A DNA stretch of 64,000 bases from Dehalococcoides mccartyi (GTDB lineage: Bacteria; Chloroflexota; Dehalococcoidia; UBA2979): positions 78,854 through 142,853 of the forward strand of contig CAMBFG010000001.1 in the NCBI GenBank assembly GCA_945865925.1, read 5' to 3'. Under the pieces are notes generated by a model. That model was given only the letters and a program-made list of their open reading frames with translations. It was not told the origin of the DNA and ran no database searches. Below, in pieces: positions 8,476 to 17,967 of the stretch; position 1 is the stretch's first letter, and every line of letters begins with the position of its first letter. A program made the position numbers and the translations under genes.

Positions 8476-10644
8476 ATGGTGGTCACAACGGCCCAGCCGG
8501 CTGGCGCGCGCGAATTGCTGGAGGAGTGTGCCTCCTACCTGCCGCCTGACCGTGTCGAAGCCGTCCAGAAGGCCCTCGAGTTCGCCATCCAGTGCCACGA
8601 GGGCCAGGACCGCAAATCCGGCGAGCCCTACGTCACCCATCCCATCGCTGTCGCCCGCATGGTCGCTGACCTGCACATGGACCCGCCCTCGGTCATCGCC
8701 GCCCTCCTCCACGACACGATCGAGGACTGTGGGATCACCGCCGAGGACATCCGCCGCAGATTCGGCCCGGACGCCGCCACCCTCGTCGAGGGCGCGACGA
8801 AGATCGACCAGCTGCCCGACCGCCCCCTCGATGTCCAGGAGCAGGACACCGAGACGCTGCGCAAGATGTTCCTGGCGATGGCAGAGGACGTCCGCGTCGT
8901 CATCGTGAAACTGGCCGACCGGCTGCACAACATGCGGACGCTGGAGCACCTCTCTCCCAACCGTCAGCAGGCACTGGCCCGCGAGACGATGGACATCTAC
9001 GCGCCACTCGCCTCCCGCCTCGGCGTATGGCAGTTCAAGTGGGAACTCGAAGACCTCGCCTTCCGCTGGCTCGACCCGGAGGCCTACCGTCGCGTGGCGA
9101 ATTCGGTCACCTCGAAGCGCTCGGAGCGGGAGCGCTACGTCGCCGAGATCACGACCGAACTCCACGACATGCTCGCCGCCGTGGGTATCGAGGCGGAGGT
9201 GACTGGGCGCGTCAAACACCTCTACTCGATCCAGGACAAGATGAAGCGGTACGCCGCCCTCGGCCGGTCGTTCGACCAGATCCGCGACCTGCTGGCCGTG
9301 CGCGTCTTCGTGAACTCGGTGGGGGACTGTTACAACGCCCTCGGTGTCGTCCACCAGCACTGGAAGCCGATCCCCGGCACCTTCGACGACTACATCGCGA
9401 ATCCGAAGGAGTCGCTCTACCAGTCGCTGCACACCTCGGTGCTCGGGCCGGGGATGCGCACCTTCGAGGTGCAGATCCGTACGAACGAGATGCACCAGGT
9501 CGCCGAGTACGGCGTCGCGGCGCACTGGCAGTACAAGGAGCAGGGCACCGGCCGCGACCGTCAGTACGAGGAGCGGATGGCCTGGCTGCGCCATCTCCTC
9601 GAGTGGCAGCAGGAAGCCTCTGGCACCGACGACTTCCTCGAGTCGATCAAGACCGATGTCTTCCGCGACCAGGTCTTCGTCCACACGCCCAAGGGTGACG
9701 TCCGAGTGCTCCCAGCCGGCTCGACGCCGATCGACTTCGCCTACCGGATCCACACGGACCTCGGCCACAACTGCGTGGGCGCGAAGGTGAACGGCAAATT
9801 GGTCCCGCTCCAGACGCACCTGCACAACGGCGATGTCGTCGAGATCGTCCGGTCGAGGGCGTCCCGAGGGCCCTCGCGCGACTGGATGATCCCATCGCTG
9901 GGCTACCTCGGCTCCTCGCATTCGCGCCAGAAGGTGCGCCAGTGGTTCCGCCGCGAGCACCGCGAGGACAACATCGATCGCGGGCGGGAGATGCTGGAGC
10001 GCGAGATCAAGCGCCTCGACATCGCCAAGATCCCGAACGACCTCCCGAAGCAACTCGGCTTCGAGGGCACGCCTGACCTGCACGCCGCGATCGGCTCAGG
10101 CGACCTCTCGCTGCAGAAGTTGATGAACCGCCTGGTCGAATTGACTCCGCAAGTACAGCCCCTGAAGCCGTCGCCCTCGACTGCCGCTGCCGCGCAGCCC
10201 GGCTCCTCCGGCATCCGTGTCCTGGGTACCTCTGGCCTGCACGTGCAGATGGCGCGCTGCTGCCGCCCGCTCCCCGGCGACCCGATCGTCGGCTACGTGA
10301 CGCGCTCCCGAGGCGTCACCGTCCACCGCGCCGATTGCGGCAACGTCCACTGGGGCCGCGACGCTGAGCGCGTCGTGGAGTGCGACTGGGGCCCGTCTGG
10401 CGATGTCTACACTGCCTCGATCGAGGTGCTGGCGTGGGACCGTGTCGGCCTGTTGCGTGACGTCTCCACGATCATCGCGGACGACAAGGTGAACATGGTC
10501 GCCGTGCGCACCGTCGAGCATGACGACCGCACGACCTCCGTCCACGTGACGCTCGAGACGACGGGTGGCGAGCAGTTCGCCCGCCTGCTCTCCCACCTCG
10601 ATGCCGTCCGAGGCATCATCTCTGTCCGTCGGACGTCTATCTAG
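8476..10644 (+). CDS. rel: Bifunctional (p)ppGpp synthetase/hydrolase
   Basis: Stringent-response enzyme of the RelA/SpoT long family, 722 residues from the ATG at 8476 (MVVTTAQPAGARELLEECAS). The hydrolase HD domain has the metal motif HDTIEDC near residue 78. The synthetase domain follows, with LYSIQDKMKRYA and the ESLYQSLHTSVLGPG block. Next come a TGS domain (VFVHTPKGDVRVLPAGSTPIDFAYRIHTDLG) and a C-terminal conserved-Cys/ACT region (ARCCRPLPGDPIVGYVTRSRGVTVHR, then DRVGLLRDVSTIIAD). An intact HD motif argues for a bifunctional Rel. A longer upstream frame from 8086 lies antisense to hisS and is rejected. It ends 16 bp from the convergent CoA-transferase gene. Confidence 0.95.
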   Translation: MVVTTAQPAGARELLEECASYLPPDRVEAVQKALEFAIQCHEGQDRKSGEPYVTHPIAVARMVADLHMDPPSVIAALLHDTIEDCGITAEDIRRRFGPDAATLVEGATKIDQLPDRPLDVQEQDTETLRKMFLAMAEDVRVVIVKLADRLHNMRTLEHLSPNRQQALARETMDIYAPLASRLGVWQFKWELEDLAFRWLDPEAYRRVANSVTSKRSERERYVAEITTELHDMLAAVGIEAEVTGRVKHLYSIQDKMKRYAALGRSFDQIRDLLAVRVFVNSVGDCYNALGVVHQHWKPIPGTFDDYIANPKESLYQSLHTSVLGPGMRTFEVQIRTNEMHQVAEYGVAAHWQYKEQGTGRDRQYEERMAWLRHLLEWQQEASGTDDFLESIKTDVFRDQVFVHTPKGDVRVLPAGSTPIDFAYRIHTDLGHNCVGAKVNGKLVPLQTHLHNGDVVEIVRSRASRGPSRDWMIPSLGYLGSSHSRQKVRQWFRREHREDNIDRGREMLEREIKRLDIAKIPNDLPKQLGFEGTPDLHAAIGSGDLSLQKLMNRLVELTPQVQPLKPSPSTAAAAQPGSSGIRVLGTSGLHVQMARCCRPLPGDPIVGYVTRSRGVTVHRADCGNVHWGRDAERVVECDWGPSGDVYTASIEVLAWDRVGLLRDVSTIIADDKVNMVAVRTVEHDDRTTSVHVTLETTGGEQFARLLSHLDAVRGIISVRRTSI

Positions 10645-10660
10645 CGACGCGTTGACGCAG

Positions 10661-11914
10661 CTAGATGCCGAGGCGCTGCCGCAAGGCCAGCCGCGCGGCC
10701 TCGGTGATCTTCGCGATCGCAACGGCGTCGTATCCCAGGCTGGTGAGGATCTCCTCGTTGTGTGCGCCCAGCGCTGGCGGCGGTGACTTCACAGGGCCCG
10801 GTGTGCCATTCAGTCGCACCGGGTTCGCCACGAGGCGACGCTTCCCGTAGGTCGGGATCTCCTGCTCGATGAGGTACTGGTTCGCCAGCACCTGCGGGTC
10901 GTCCAGTACCTGGTGGTAGTCCTGCACGACATCCCATACGAGTTCCGGCAGTCCTGCGAGGAACGTCGTCCACTCCGCCGTCGTCTTCGCCCTGAAGGCA
11001 CCTACGAGGTACGGACGAACCTCGTTCGCCACTGCGGGCGTGCTCGGCGGCCTGCCCGCTCGCTTCGGCGGACTGTCGAACCGAGGGTCGACGATTAATT
11101 CGTGCAGGCCCCCAAACCCGCAGAGGGCGACCCAGGTCTCCTCGTCGTTCACGTTGGCGATCATGATGGCGCCACCGTCTGCGGTCTCGTAGAGGCCGTA
11201 TGTCCCCTGGATGTTGTCGCTGTGCGCGCCACGGCGTCGCAGCGACTGACCCGTCAGGGAGGCGGTGTCGATCTCCCACATCTGCAGCCAGAGCTGAGCG
11301 CCCAGCGCGGAGACATCTACGCGCTGGCCGCCCCCGTGGCGCTCGCGCGCGGTCAACGCCGTCATGATCCCGAGCGCCAACTGCATCGCCCCGGCCGTGT
11401 CCGCGAGCGTCGTGCCCGGCATCATCGGTCCGCCATCGCTCGGCCCTGTGACGTGGTAGAGCCCGCTGCGGGCCGAGGCCGCCCCGTCCAGCATGCGCTT
11501 GGCTGCGTCCGGCCCGACCGGGCCGTAGCCATTCACCAGGGCGTATACGAGGTTTGGGTTCTCGGCCCGGAGGGACTCAAACCCCAACCCCATCGCGTCC
11601 AGCGACGGCTCGAGATAATTGCTCAGAAAGACGTCCGCACCGGCGACCAGTTTCCGCACGATCTCGATGGACGTATCCAAGCGGAGGTCGAGCCAGAGCG
11701 AACGCTTCCCTCGATTTGCGCTGACGAACTGTGTCCCGAAGCCGCCTTCGAACCCGTCGTCCGCGACGCCTCGGATCTGGCGATTCGCGTCGCCGAGCGC
11801 CGGCTCGACCTTGATCACGTCGGCGCCCATGTCGGCCAGGTACTGGCCAGCGACTGGCCCTTGCAGGGCGCGGGCCAGTTCGATCACTCGGATGCCCTCG
11901 AGCGGTTCCGGCAC
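10661..11914 (-). CDS. CaiB/BaiF family CoA-transferase
   Basis: Class III CoA-transferase (CaiB, formyl-CoA transferase, alpha-methylacyl-CoA racemase superfamily), moving CoA between carboxylic acids; 417 residues. The N-terminus PLEGIRVIELARALQGPVAGQYLADMGADVIKVE is diagnostic. The usual catalytic Asp region reads SNYLEPSLDAMGLGFESLRAENPNL, and VYALVNGYGPVGPDA follows. I chose the GTG at 11914: a GGGAGGA ribosome site precedes it, and the longer frame from 12019 would run into the upstream carboxylase gene. Substrate unknown. It lies 35 bp after an acyl-CoA carboxylase subunit gene on the same strand, suggesting joint breakdown or use of a carboxylic acid. Confidence 0.9.
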   Translation of the reverse strand: MPEPLEGIRVIELARALQGPVAGQYLADMGADVIKVEPALGDANRQIRGVADDGFEGGFGTQFVSANRGKRSLWLDLRLDTSIEIVRKLVAGADVFLSNYLEPSLDAMGLGFESLRAENPNLVYALVNGYGPVGPDAAKRMLDGAASARSGLYHVTGPSDGGPMMPGTTLADTAGAMQLALGIMTALTARERHGGGQRVDVSALGAQLWLQMWEIDTASLTGQSLRRRGAHSDNIQGTYGLYETADGGAIMIANVNDEETWVALCGFGGLHELIVDPRFDSPPKRAGRPPSTPAVANEVRPYLVGAFRAKTTAEWTTFLAGLPELVWDVVQDYHQVLDDPQVLANQYLIEQEIPTYGKRRLVANPVRLNGTPGPVKSPPPALGAHNEEILTSLGYDAVAIAKITEAARLALRQRLGI

Positions 11915-11949
11915 AGATCCTCCCGACTCCAGTGGCCTCTCGGATCGCC

Positions 11950-13524
11950 TTACGGGCGCATCGGTCGGGTCTTCCGACCGAGATCGGCGGGGAGCTTCGC
12001 GTACGCCATCTTGACCCACTTACAGAGGAGCTTCCTCGTGTCCCGCGGGTCGATGATGTCCTCGGCGTTGAACGCCTCGAGCGCACCGAAGGGGCTGCGG
12101 AGCGCGATCAATTCTGTCTCGATCTCTCCGCGTCGTCGTTTCGGGTCTTCTGCCGACTCGATCTCGCGGCGATACGCCGCCTGCACACCGCCCTCGATCG
12201 GGATCGAACCCCACTCACCGGAGGGCCATGCGACGCGGTAGACGTAGCGGTTGTACGGCTGGTGAGCCGCCCCAGCGACTCCGTACGCCTTCCGGACGAT
12301 CACGGTTGCCCACGGAATGGTCGACGCGTCCATCGCGCAGAGCGCACGCGCCCCGAGGCGCAGTGTCCCGGAGGCTTCCGCCTGCGGCCCGATCATGAAC
12401 CCCGGGTTGTCCGCGAAGTTGACGATGGGCAGATGGAACGTGTCGCAGAGGTCGATGAAGCTTTCGAGCTTCTGCGCTGACGCGGCGTCCGTCGCACCAC
12501 CGGAGTGCATCGGGTCTCCGGCGAGGACTCCCACCGGGTGCCCATCCAGTCGCCCGAACGCGGTCAACTGTGACGGGCCGAAGTACCGTCCGATCTCGAA
12601 CAGCGAACCCTCGTCGAGGATCAGATTCAGCATCCGGCGCGTGTTCTGCGGCCGGTTCCGCTCGCGAGGCACGATGCTGAGCAACGCCTCCTCGCGCCGC
12701 TCGATGGAGTCATCGCTGGGCTGGACCGGTGGGAGCTGATAGACGCTCGACGGGAGGTACGACAGGAAGCGACGAACCTGCTGGAACGCATCCGCCTCAT
12801 CCTTCGCGACGTTGTCCACGAGCCCGCTCTGGTGGGCGTGGATCTTGACCCCACCGAGCTCCTCTTTCGTCACCTTCTGTCCGAGGCTGCGCTCAACGAC
12901 TGGCGGCCCGGCGGCAAATACCTGGGAGATCCCGTCCACCATGATCGCGAAGTGGGCGATGGCGACCTGTGCAGCGGGGAGGCCAGCCACCGCGCCGAGT
13001 GACATCGAGACGACAGGAACCTCGCTCATCAGCGATGCGGCGAGGGGCCAACCGCGTAGCTCCGGGATGTAGGTACGTCCGATGCCTGCGGTCCCCCGGA
13101 TGTCCGCGCCGAAGCCGTCGATCAGGCGGACCAGCGGGATCTTCATCTCAAGCGCGGTCCGTTCGTCGTGGCCGCTCTTGGAGACGGCCCGACCAGTGTT
13201 GACTCGAACGCCCTCGCTGCCGCTCGGCGGTCGCGCGGTGAAGTCGCCGCCGCCAGCGACGACCGGCCGCCCGTCGACCTCCCCGACGCCTGTGATGTAC
13301 GCGCTGGGGAAGAAGTCGACGAGGTTGCCTTCCTTGTCATACGCGCCGGTACCCGCGTGCTTGCCGCGCTCCATGAAAGAGTCGGGATCGAACAGGAGAT
13401 CGATCCGCTCGCGGATCGTGAGCTTTCCGCGCTCGCGCTGATCAGCGATTCGCTTCGGCCCGCCCATCGCCTCGGCGAAGGCGCTACGCCGCTGCAGTTC
13501 TTCGAGTTCCGGTTCCCAGGTCAT
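11950..13524 (-). CDS. Acyl-CoA carboxylase, carboxyltransferase subunit
   Basis: Biotin-dependent carboxyltransferase of the propionyl-CoA/methylcrotonyl-CoA/methylmalonyl-CoA decarboxylase type, 524 residues. Conserved blocks: RGKLTIRERIDLLFDPDSF, the N-terminal crotonase half with VAGGDFTARPPSGSEG, the acyl-binding GTAGIG, then the C-terminal half with NFADNPGFMIGPQAEASG and RKAYGVAGAAH. I chose the ATG at 13524 because GGAGGA lies 6 bp upstream. No biotin carboxylase or biotin carrier gene is next to it, so the partner subunits must be elsewhere. Likely co-transcribed with the CoA-transferase downstream. The exact acyl-CoA cannot be assigned. Confidence 0.88.
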   Translation of the reverse strand: MTWEPELEELQRRSAFAEAMGGPKRIADQRERGKLTIRERIDLLFDPDSFMERGKHAGTGAYDKEGNLVDFFPSAYITGVGEVDGRPVVAGGGDFTARPPSGSEGVRVNTGRAVSKSGHDERTALEMKIPLVRLIDGFGADIRGTAGIGRTYIPELRGWPLAASLMSEVPVVSMSLGAVAGLPAAQVAIAHFAIMVDGISQVFAAGPPVVERSLGQKVTKEELGGVKIHAHQSGLVDNVAKDEADAFQQVRRFLSYLPSSVYQLPPVQPSDDSIERREEALLSIVPRERNRPQNTRRMLNLILDEGSLFEIGRYFGPSQLTAFGRLDGHPVGVLAGDPMHSGGATDAASAQKLESFIDLCDTFHLPIVNFADNPGFMIGPQAEASGTLRLGARALCAMDASTIPWATVIVRKAYGVAGAAHQPYNRYVYRVAWPSGEWGSIPIEGGVQAAYRREIESAEDPKRRRGEIETELIALRSPFGALEAFNAEDIIDPRDTRKLLCKWVKMAYAKLPADLGRKTRPMRP

Positions 13525-13834
13525 TCGTGTTCCTCCGGCAACATGCACACCCTCGCGCGGTTGATTCGCATCGCGATAGAGACAGCCATTCGTTATGAGG
13601 GCGGCATCGTAACGCGCGAATGCCCGCGGATCGGCTGCGTAAGTCGCGTATTTTCGGGCGCGGAGATTCCTTCTGCGCCCCCGTCATCGGGTGCGTGAGT
13701 AGACATAAGCGGTCATCGAGGTGTGCCGTTTCCCTCTTCGTGATCGGAGGGGTATCGGCCAAACTGGGCGTACCCCAGAAGCGGAGCCGCTCGATGTTCG
13801 TACGTGTGTCCTGCCTGAGCCAGCGAGCCAGCCG
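13525..13834. other. Intergenic region between divergent carboxylase and comM
   Basis: 310 bp holding the ribosome site of the carboxylase gene (minus) and the comM upstream region (plus). I see no RNA gene, strong hairpin or convincing promoter pair. The comM ATG has neither a clear Shine-Dalgarno nor a close TANNNT box. Confidence 0.5.
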
Positions 13835-15355
13835 ATGACCCTCGCCACGACTCGCAGCGGCGCCCTTCGAGGCATCGAGGGCCTTCCGGTCGATGTCGAG
13901 GCCGACATCGGCTCCGGGCTACCCGCGTTCAACATCGTGGGGTTGCCGGACGCCTCGGTGCAGGAGGCGCGTGAGCGGGTGCGTGCGGCAATCCGCAACA
14001 CGGGGTTCGAGTTCCCGCTCCGCCGGATCACCGTGAACCTCGCGCCCGCCGATGTGCGCAAGGAAGGCCCGCTCTACGACCTGTCGATCGCCGCCGCGGT
14101 GCTGGTGGCGAGCGGGCAGATCACCGACCGCTTCACTGACACGGCCCTCTTCGGCGAGCTGTCCCTCGATGGTCGCCTGCGCCATATCCCCGGCGTCCTC
14201 CCCTTCGTCGCGATGTGCGCGCAGAAGGGCATCGGCAGCGTGGTCGTGCCCATGGAGGACGTGGCCGAGGCGCGCTCCGTGGCTGGTGTCCGCGTCCATG
14301 GCCTCGACAGCCTGCGTCGGATCGCCGAGCCATTCGAGTCGTGGCCGGACGCGCCCGTCGTCGAGGCATCCGAGGGCGACTGTGCCGTCCTCGAAGCCCA
14401 CGACCTCGCGACGGTGCAGGGGCAGGAGCACGTGAAGCGGGCGCTCGAGGTGGCGGCCGCTGGCGGGCACAACCTGCTCATGCAGGGGCCGCCGGGTTCC
14501 GGGAAGACCCTCCTGGCACGCGCGCTCCCCGGCCTCCTCGCCCCGCTGACCCCCGCCGAGGCGATCGACGTGGCGAAGGTCTACTCGGTGGCCGGCCTGC
14601 TCAACCGCGAGCGCCCGCTGATGCGTGAACGCCCGTTCCGCGCACCGCACCACACGATCTCGCATGCTGGGCTCGTAGGTGGTGGATCGCATATCCGACC
14701 CGGCGAAGTCTCGCTGGCGCATCGCGGCGTGCTCTTCCTCGACGAGTTCCCGGAGTTCGGCGCCACCGCACTCGAGGCGCTGCGCGAGCCGCTCGAATCC
14801 GGGTCGCTGACGATCTCGCGCGCACGCGGCTCGGTGACATTCCCTGCGCGGGTGCTGCTCGTCGCGGCGATGAACCCGTGTCCGTGCGGCTACTACGGCG
14901 ACCCCGTGCGCGCCTGCACCTGCCCGGACGCCACCGTCACCCGCTACCAACGTCGCGTCTCTGGCCCGCTGCTCGACCGCATCGACCTCTTCATCGAGGT
15001 GCCCCGCGTCGAGTTCAAGGAACTGACGGGCGAGGCGACCGGCGAGCGTTCCGAGACCGTCCGCGCCCGCGTCGTCGAGGCGCGTGAGCGGCAGGCCGCG
15101 CGCTTCCACGGCACCTCGACCATCGCGAATTCAGAGATGGGCCCCCTCGACGTGCGGAAGTACTGTCAGGCCCAACTCGAGGCTGCCGCCCAGCCGCTGC
15201 TCGCCGCTGCGATGCAGCAACTCGGCCTCTCCGCCCGCTCATTCCACCGCGTGCTGAAGGTCGCGCGCACCATCGCCGACCTCGCCAGCAGCGAGCCGAT
15301 CCTGACGCCCCACCTTGCCGAGGCCGTGCAGTACCGGCGGCGCGGGGCGGAGTAG
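13835..15355 (+). CDS. comM: YifB/ComM family Mg chelatase-like AAA ATPase
   Basis: Hexameric AAA+ motor of the ComM family; in naturally competent bacteria ComM drives branch migration of incoming DNA. 506 residues, the family norm. N-terminal Lon-protease-like fold (GLPAFNIVGLPDASVQEARERVR), Walker A GPPGSGKT near residue 220, ISHAGLVGGG, Walker B GVLFLDEFPEF near 305 and the Cys cluster MNPCPCGYYGDPVRACTC near 350, followed by the arginine-finger region GPLLDRIDLFIEV. I start at ATG 13835 (MTLATTRSGALRG), which matches family N-termini. The longer frame from 13721 adds non-conserved residues. No other competence gene lies nearby. Confidence 0.93.
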   Translation: MTLATTRSGALRGIEGLPVDVEADIGSGLPAFNIVGLPDASVQEARERVRAAIRNTGFEFPLRRITVNLAPADVRKEGPLYDLSIAAAVLVASGQITDRFTDTALFGELSLDGRLRHIPGVLPFVAMCAQKGIGSVVVPMEDVAEARSVAGVRVHGLDSLRRIAEPFESWPDAPVVEASEGDCAVLEAHDLATVQGQEHVKRALEVAAAGGHNLLMQGPPGSGKTLLARALPGLLAPLTPAEAIDVAKVYSVAGLLNRERPLMRERPFRAPHHTISHAGLVGGGSHIRPGEVSLAHRGVLFLDEFPEFGATALEALREPLESGSLTISRARGSVTFPARVLLVAAMNPCPCGYYGDPVRACTCPDATVTRYQRRVSGPLLDRIDLFIEVPRVEFKELTGEATGERSETVRARVVEARERQAARFHGTSTIANSEMGPLDVRKYCQAQLEAAAQPLLAAAMQQLGLSARSFHRVLKVARTIADLASSEPILTPHLAEAVQYRRRGAE

Positions 15356-15378
15356 CCGTGAGGCTGACGAGGTGGGTG

Positions 15379-15384
15379 TAGGCT
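15379..15384 (+). promoter_or_regulatory. Candidate -10 box, leaderless lipoprotein gene
   Basis: TAGGCT ending 6 bp before the ATG at 15391; no Shine-Dalgarno present. Confidence 0.45.
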
Positions 15385-15390
15385 CGCGCC

Positions 15391-16302
15391 ATGGCGACGG
15401 TCACCGTGCGGCGTCGGGTCCTCGGCACCTTCGTGGTGCTGGTCGCAGTGTTCGCGCTGGCATGCTCCAGTGAGGCCCTCGACGAAGGTAATGCGGAGTA
15501 CCTGAAGAACCGCCCAGTCAAACCGACGATCACGGCGGTCGACTATCCCCGCACGTTCCCCGCGGGGACTGCGCAGGTCATCACGGTCACATGGTCCGGT
15601 GATCTGCGACTCCCTACTCGGTTCTCGCTCGGGAGGCTCGGTACCGGACTATGCCCCTTCGACGGCTGCGGTCCGCAGTACACCCAGGAGGTCACTGGAG
15701 CCGCCGTGCAGGGCAACACGGCCAAGATATCGGTGCTGTACTGCCCGCCGGATGCGATCGGTCAGCATGAGTACGGCCTCCGAATCGTCGACCGGGAGGA
15801 TGGGACACGTTCTGATCCGTATCCGATGTCATTCATCTGCACTCGGCCATCTGAGGGACCCGCGGCCGCTGCTTCGCCTGCGCCGACGGCAACCACTGGG
15901 GCCGGAAGCGCGACGCCTCGGGCGGCGGCGACAGCAGCGGCCGCGACGGCCAGCCCCACGCCGACTCGCAGCCCGAGCCCGACACCCACTCCGGCCGTGG
16001 TGCGGAACTTCACCATGACGATCTCCAGCACGACCGGGACCAACAAGACCCCCGGGAAGACGACCGTCGGTTGGAGCGGCAACCCGCTGTTCCCGGTGAG
16101 CCTCCGTGGCACCATCGTCAGTTGTCCGGTCGACTGCGGTTTCAGCATCCCGCGCATCGATCAAGGATCGAACCCGGTGACCATCGACGCGCCGTTCTGC
16201 GCCGTGAACCAGCGCCGCATCTTCGTCTTCGACGTGGAGATGGTGGATGCCACCGGGGTGAGGTCCCCCAAAGTGCGCCTGACTCAGACGTGCGATCCGT
16301 GA
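15391..16302 (+). CDS. Secreted lipoprotein with a duplicated Cys-containing domain
   Basis: 303 residues of unknown function. A lipoprotein signal peptide ends in FALACS, so Cys25 would be lipidated and the protein anchored outside the membrane. Two similar domains flank a low-complexity linker (about residues 150-200, many A, P, T, S, including PTPTRSPSPTPTPA). Each domain shows a WSG motif, then CPxxxCG-like Cys pairs (LCPFDGCG; SCPVDCG), a later Cys (LYC; PFC), a D..G.RS turn and a terminal Cys (SFIC; TQTC). The six or more Cys suggest disulphides. The lipoprotein at 57051-57668 shares parts of this pattern. Its stop overlaps the methyltransferase start by 1 bp. Confidence 0.8.
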   Translation: MATVTVRRRVLGTFVVLVAVFALACSSEALDEGNAEYLKNRPVKPTITAVDYPRTFPAGTAQVITVTWSGDLRLPTRFSLGRLGTGLCPFDGCGPQYTQEVTGAAVQGNTAKISVLYCPPDAIGQHEYGLRIVDREDGTRSDPYPMSFICTRPSEGPAAAASPAPTATTGAGSATPRAAATAAAATASPTPTRSPSPTPTPAVVRNFTMTISSTTGTNKTPGKTTVGWSGNPLFPVSLRGTIVSCPVDCGFSIPRIDQGSNPVTIDAPFCAVNQRRIFVFDVEMVDATGVRSPKVRLTQTCDP

Positions 16303-16922
16303 TGCGCCCACCGGACGATCCGATGCAACCGCTCGATGCCCTGAAGGCGGAACTCGAACGCTTCGGCGCTGACAACGACGCGGTCCACGAGGAACGTCCT
16401 CGACGGATGTTGAACATCACGCGCGATACCGGCGAGTTCCTTTCCGTGCTCGTGCGGGCGACGGTTGCGCGGCGCATCCTTGAGATCGGGACGTCCAACG
16501 GCTACTCGACGCTGTGGCTCGCCGAGGCTGCGAGAGCCATCGGCGGCTCCGTCACGACGGTGGAGTACGCGGAGTACAAGGTTGGTCTGGCGCGCGCGAA
16601 CTTCGAGCGCTCCGGTCTCGCGGCCGTCATCGACCTCGTCCACGACGATGCGGGGCGCCTGCTGGAGCGAACAGCCGAGGGTGCGTACGACCTCGTGTTT
16701 CTCGACTCGGAGCGACCGGAGTACCCCGGCTGGTGGCCGCAGATCCGGCGCGTCCTGCGCCCCGGCGGACTCCTCGTCGTCGACAACGCGACGTCGCACG
16801 TGGAACAGATGGCGCCGTTCGTGGCGCTCGTCGAGGCAGACGAGGCGTTTACGACGGTGCTCGTGCCGATCGGGAACGGCGAGTTCATGGCCGTGAAGCA
16901 GGGCTCGCAGGGTTCGGAATGA
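16302..16922 (+). CDS. SAM-dependent O-methyltransferase-like protein
   Basis: 206 residues, class I methyltransferase fold similar to catechol/caffeoyl-CoA O-methyltransferases. The SAM loop is ILEIGTSNGYSTLWLA near residue 50, the acidic residue after strand 2 is in TTVEYAEYK, the DLVFLDSERPEY motif provides metal- or substrate-side acids, and RPGGLLVVDN is the post-catalytic strand. Start ATG 16302 shares a base with the previous stop; ATG 16323 is an alternative. Neither has a good ribosome site, so translational coupling is likely. It sits between two lipoprotein genes with a 4-bp overlap on the far side. Substrate unknown. Confidence 0.85.
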   Translation: MRPPDDPMQPLDALKAELERFGADNDAVHEERPRRMLNITRDTGEFLSVLVRATVARRILEIGTSNGYSTLWLAEAARAIGGSVTTVEYAEYKVGLARANFERSGLAAVIDLVHDDAGRLLERTAEGAYDLVFLDSERPEYPGWWPQIRRVLRPGGLLVVDNATSHVEQMAPFVALVEADEAFTTVLVPIGNGEFMAVKQGSQGSE

Positions 16923-17929
16923 GTCGCCGACTCCTCGTCGCCGCGCTCGCCCTCGGGATCGTCGCTGCCTGCGGCGGTGACGAGGTTGCACCGCAGTCGC
17001 CGGATCCGGTTCCGCCCGCGGCGTCGCCAGCCGCGGCATCCGAGGCGCCTCAGGCGACCGCTCGACTCATCTTCCGCTCTGGATTCGAGGAGGGGGTGAC
17101 GCTGACCGAGCCTGCTGTCCGGTTCGGCCAGCAGTGGCGGCAGGCTCTACGTGGCGCCGACGAGGGCTTCGACTGGGCGTCCGCACTCCCCGGCAGCCCG
17201 ACGGACTTCCAGTACCTCGTCTCAGAGCGGGACGCTCCCGACCGCGCAGCCCTCGGGCGTTTCGTCGAGACTCGCATCGACGAGGTGGTGGGGCCGCACG
17301 GCACTCGTACGCGCGCGCTCTACCAGGCACTTCGGACGCGAGGCACGATCGGCGCGACGCAGAACGACTTCATCATCTTCAACATGCGTGACGCGCAACG
17401 CGGGTACGTCCGCTACTGGGTGAAGTTGCAGCCTGACCTGCTCGACGTGATGAAGGACGAATTCGACTGGCGGGTAATGCTGGAGTGGAAGGAGCAACCG
17501 TCCTTCGAGACGCCGCTGGACTTCCAGTACCGCTGGCTGGTCATGCTCTCTCGCTCAAAGGCCGACGGCCTCGTGTGGAAGGTTGAAGGTGACAGCGTCG
17601 CGCCCGGGCAGACCGCCACTGGATCGGCGTGGACGGACGACTGGACGATCTTCAACCGAGAAGTCCCGGTGCCGCTCGGTCGATGGTTTCTGTTCGAGGC
17701 CTCGTGGAACCTCGATAGTGGTGACGCGGGCCGGCTCGCGGTGCGCGTGGAGGGCACGCTGATCGCCGAGCGTCGCGGACGCACGCTGTTGAAGTCGCCG
17801 CAGGGCAAGTTGTACCTCTTCGAGGTCTATCAGGCAGAGACGGCGCTCCGCCAGGGCCCCGCCTACCAGTGGGTGGACGACGTCGAGTTGTGGTCGGACG
17901 TCCCCGCTGCCTACGCGCCCCGGCGATAG
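16919..17929 (+). CDS. Lipoprotein with predicted concanavalin-like jelly-roll domain
   Basis: 336 residues. The signal peptide ends GIVAACGG, lipidated Cys18, then a Pro/Ala linker. The rest looks like a beta-rich jelly roll (RLIFRSGFEEGV at the start, FIIFNMRDAQRGYVRYWVKLQPDLL, WRVMLEWKEQ, PLGRWFLFEASWNLDSGDAGRLAVRVEGTLIAER, QWVDDVELWSDVP near the end), as in polysaccharide lyase or heparinase-like lectin folds. That fold call is my inference from pattern, and catalytic residues are not obvious. It overlaps the methyltransferase stop by 4 bp (ATGA). The start at 16919 is preferred over a longer frame from 16514 that runs through the methyltransferase. Confidence 0.75.
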   Translation: MSRRLLVAALALGIVAACGGDEVAPQSPDPVPPAASPAAASEAPQATARLIFRSGFEEGVTLTEPAVRFGQQWRQALRGADEGFDWASALPGSPTDFQYLVSERDAPDRAALGRFVETRIDEVVGPHGTRTRALYQALRTRGTIGATQNDFIIFNMRDAQRGYVRYWVKLQPDLLDVMKDEFDWRVMLEWKEQPSFETPLDFQYRWLVMLSRSKADGLVWKVEGDSVAPGQTATGSAWTDDWTIFNREVPVPLGRWFLFEASWNLDSGDAGRLAVRVEGTLIAERRGRTLLKSPQGKLYLFEVYQAETALRQGPAYQWVDDVELWSDVPAAYAPRR

Positions 17930-17967
17930 ACTGCGGCCGCACGCGCGAATACCTCCGAGGGTCGTCT

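Noticed and set aside
8443..10083. Long minus-strand frame of 546 codons opposite rel
   Set aside because: Antisense shadow of a well-conserved gene, rich in Arg/Val/Asp with no recognisable motif; caused by high GC third positions.
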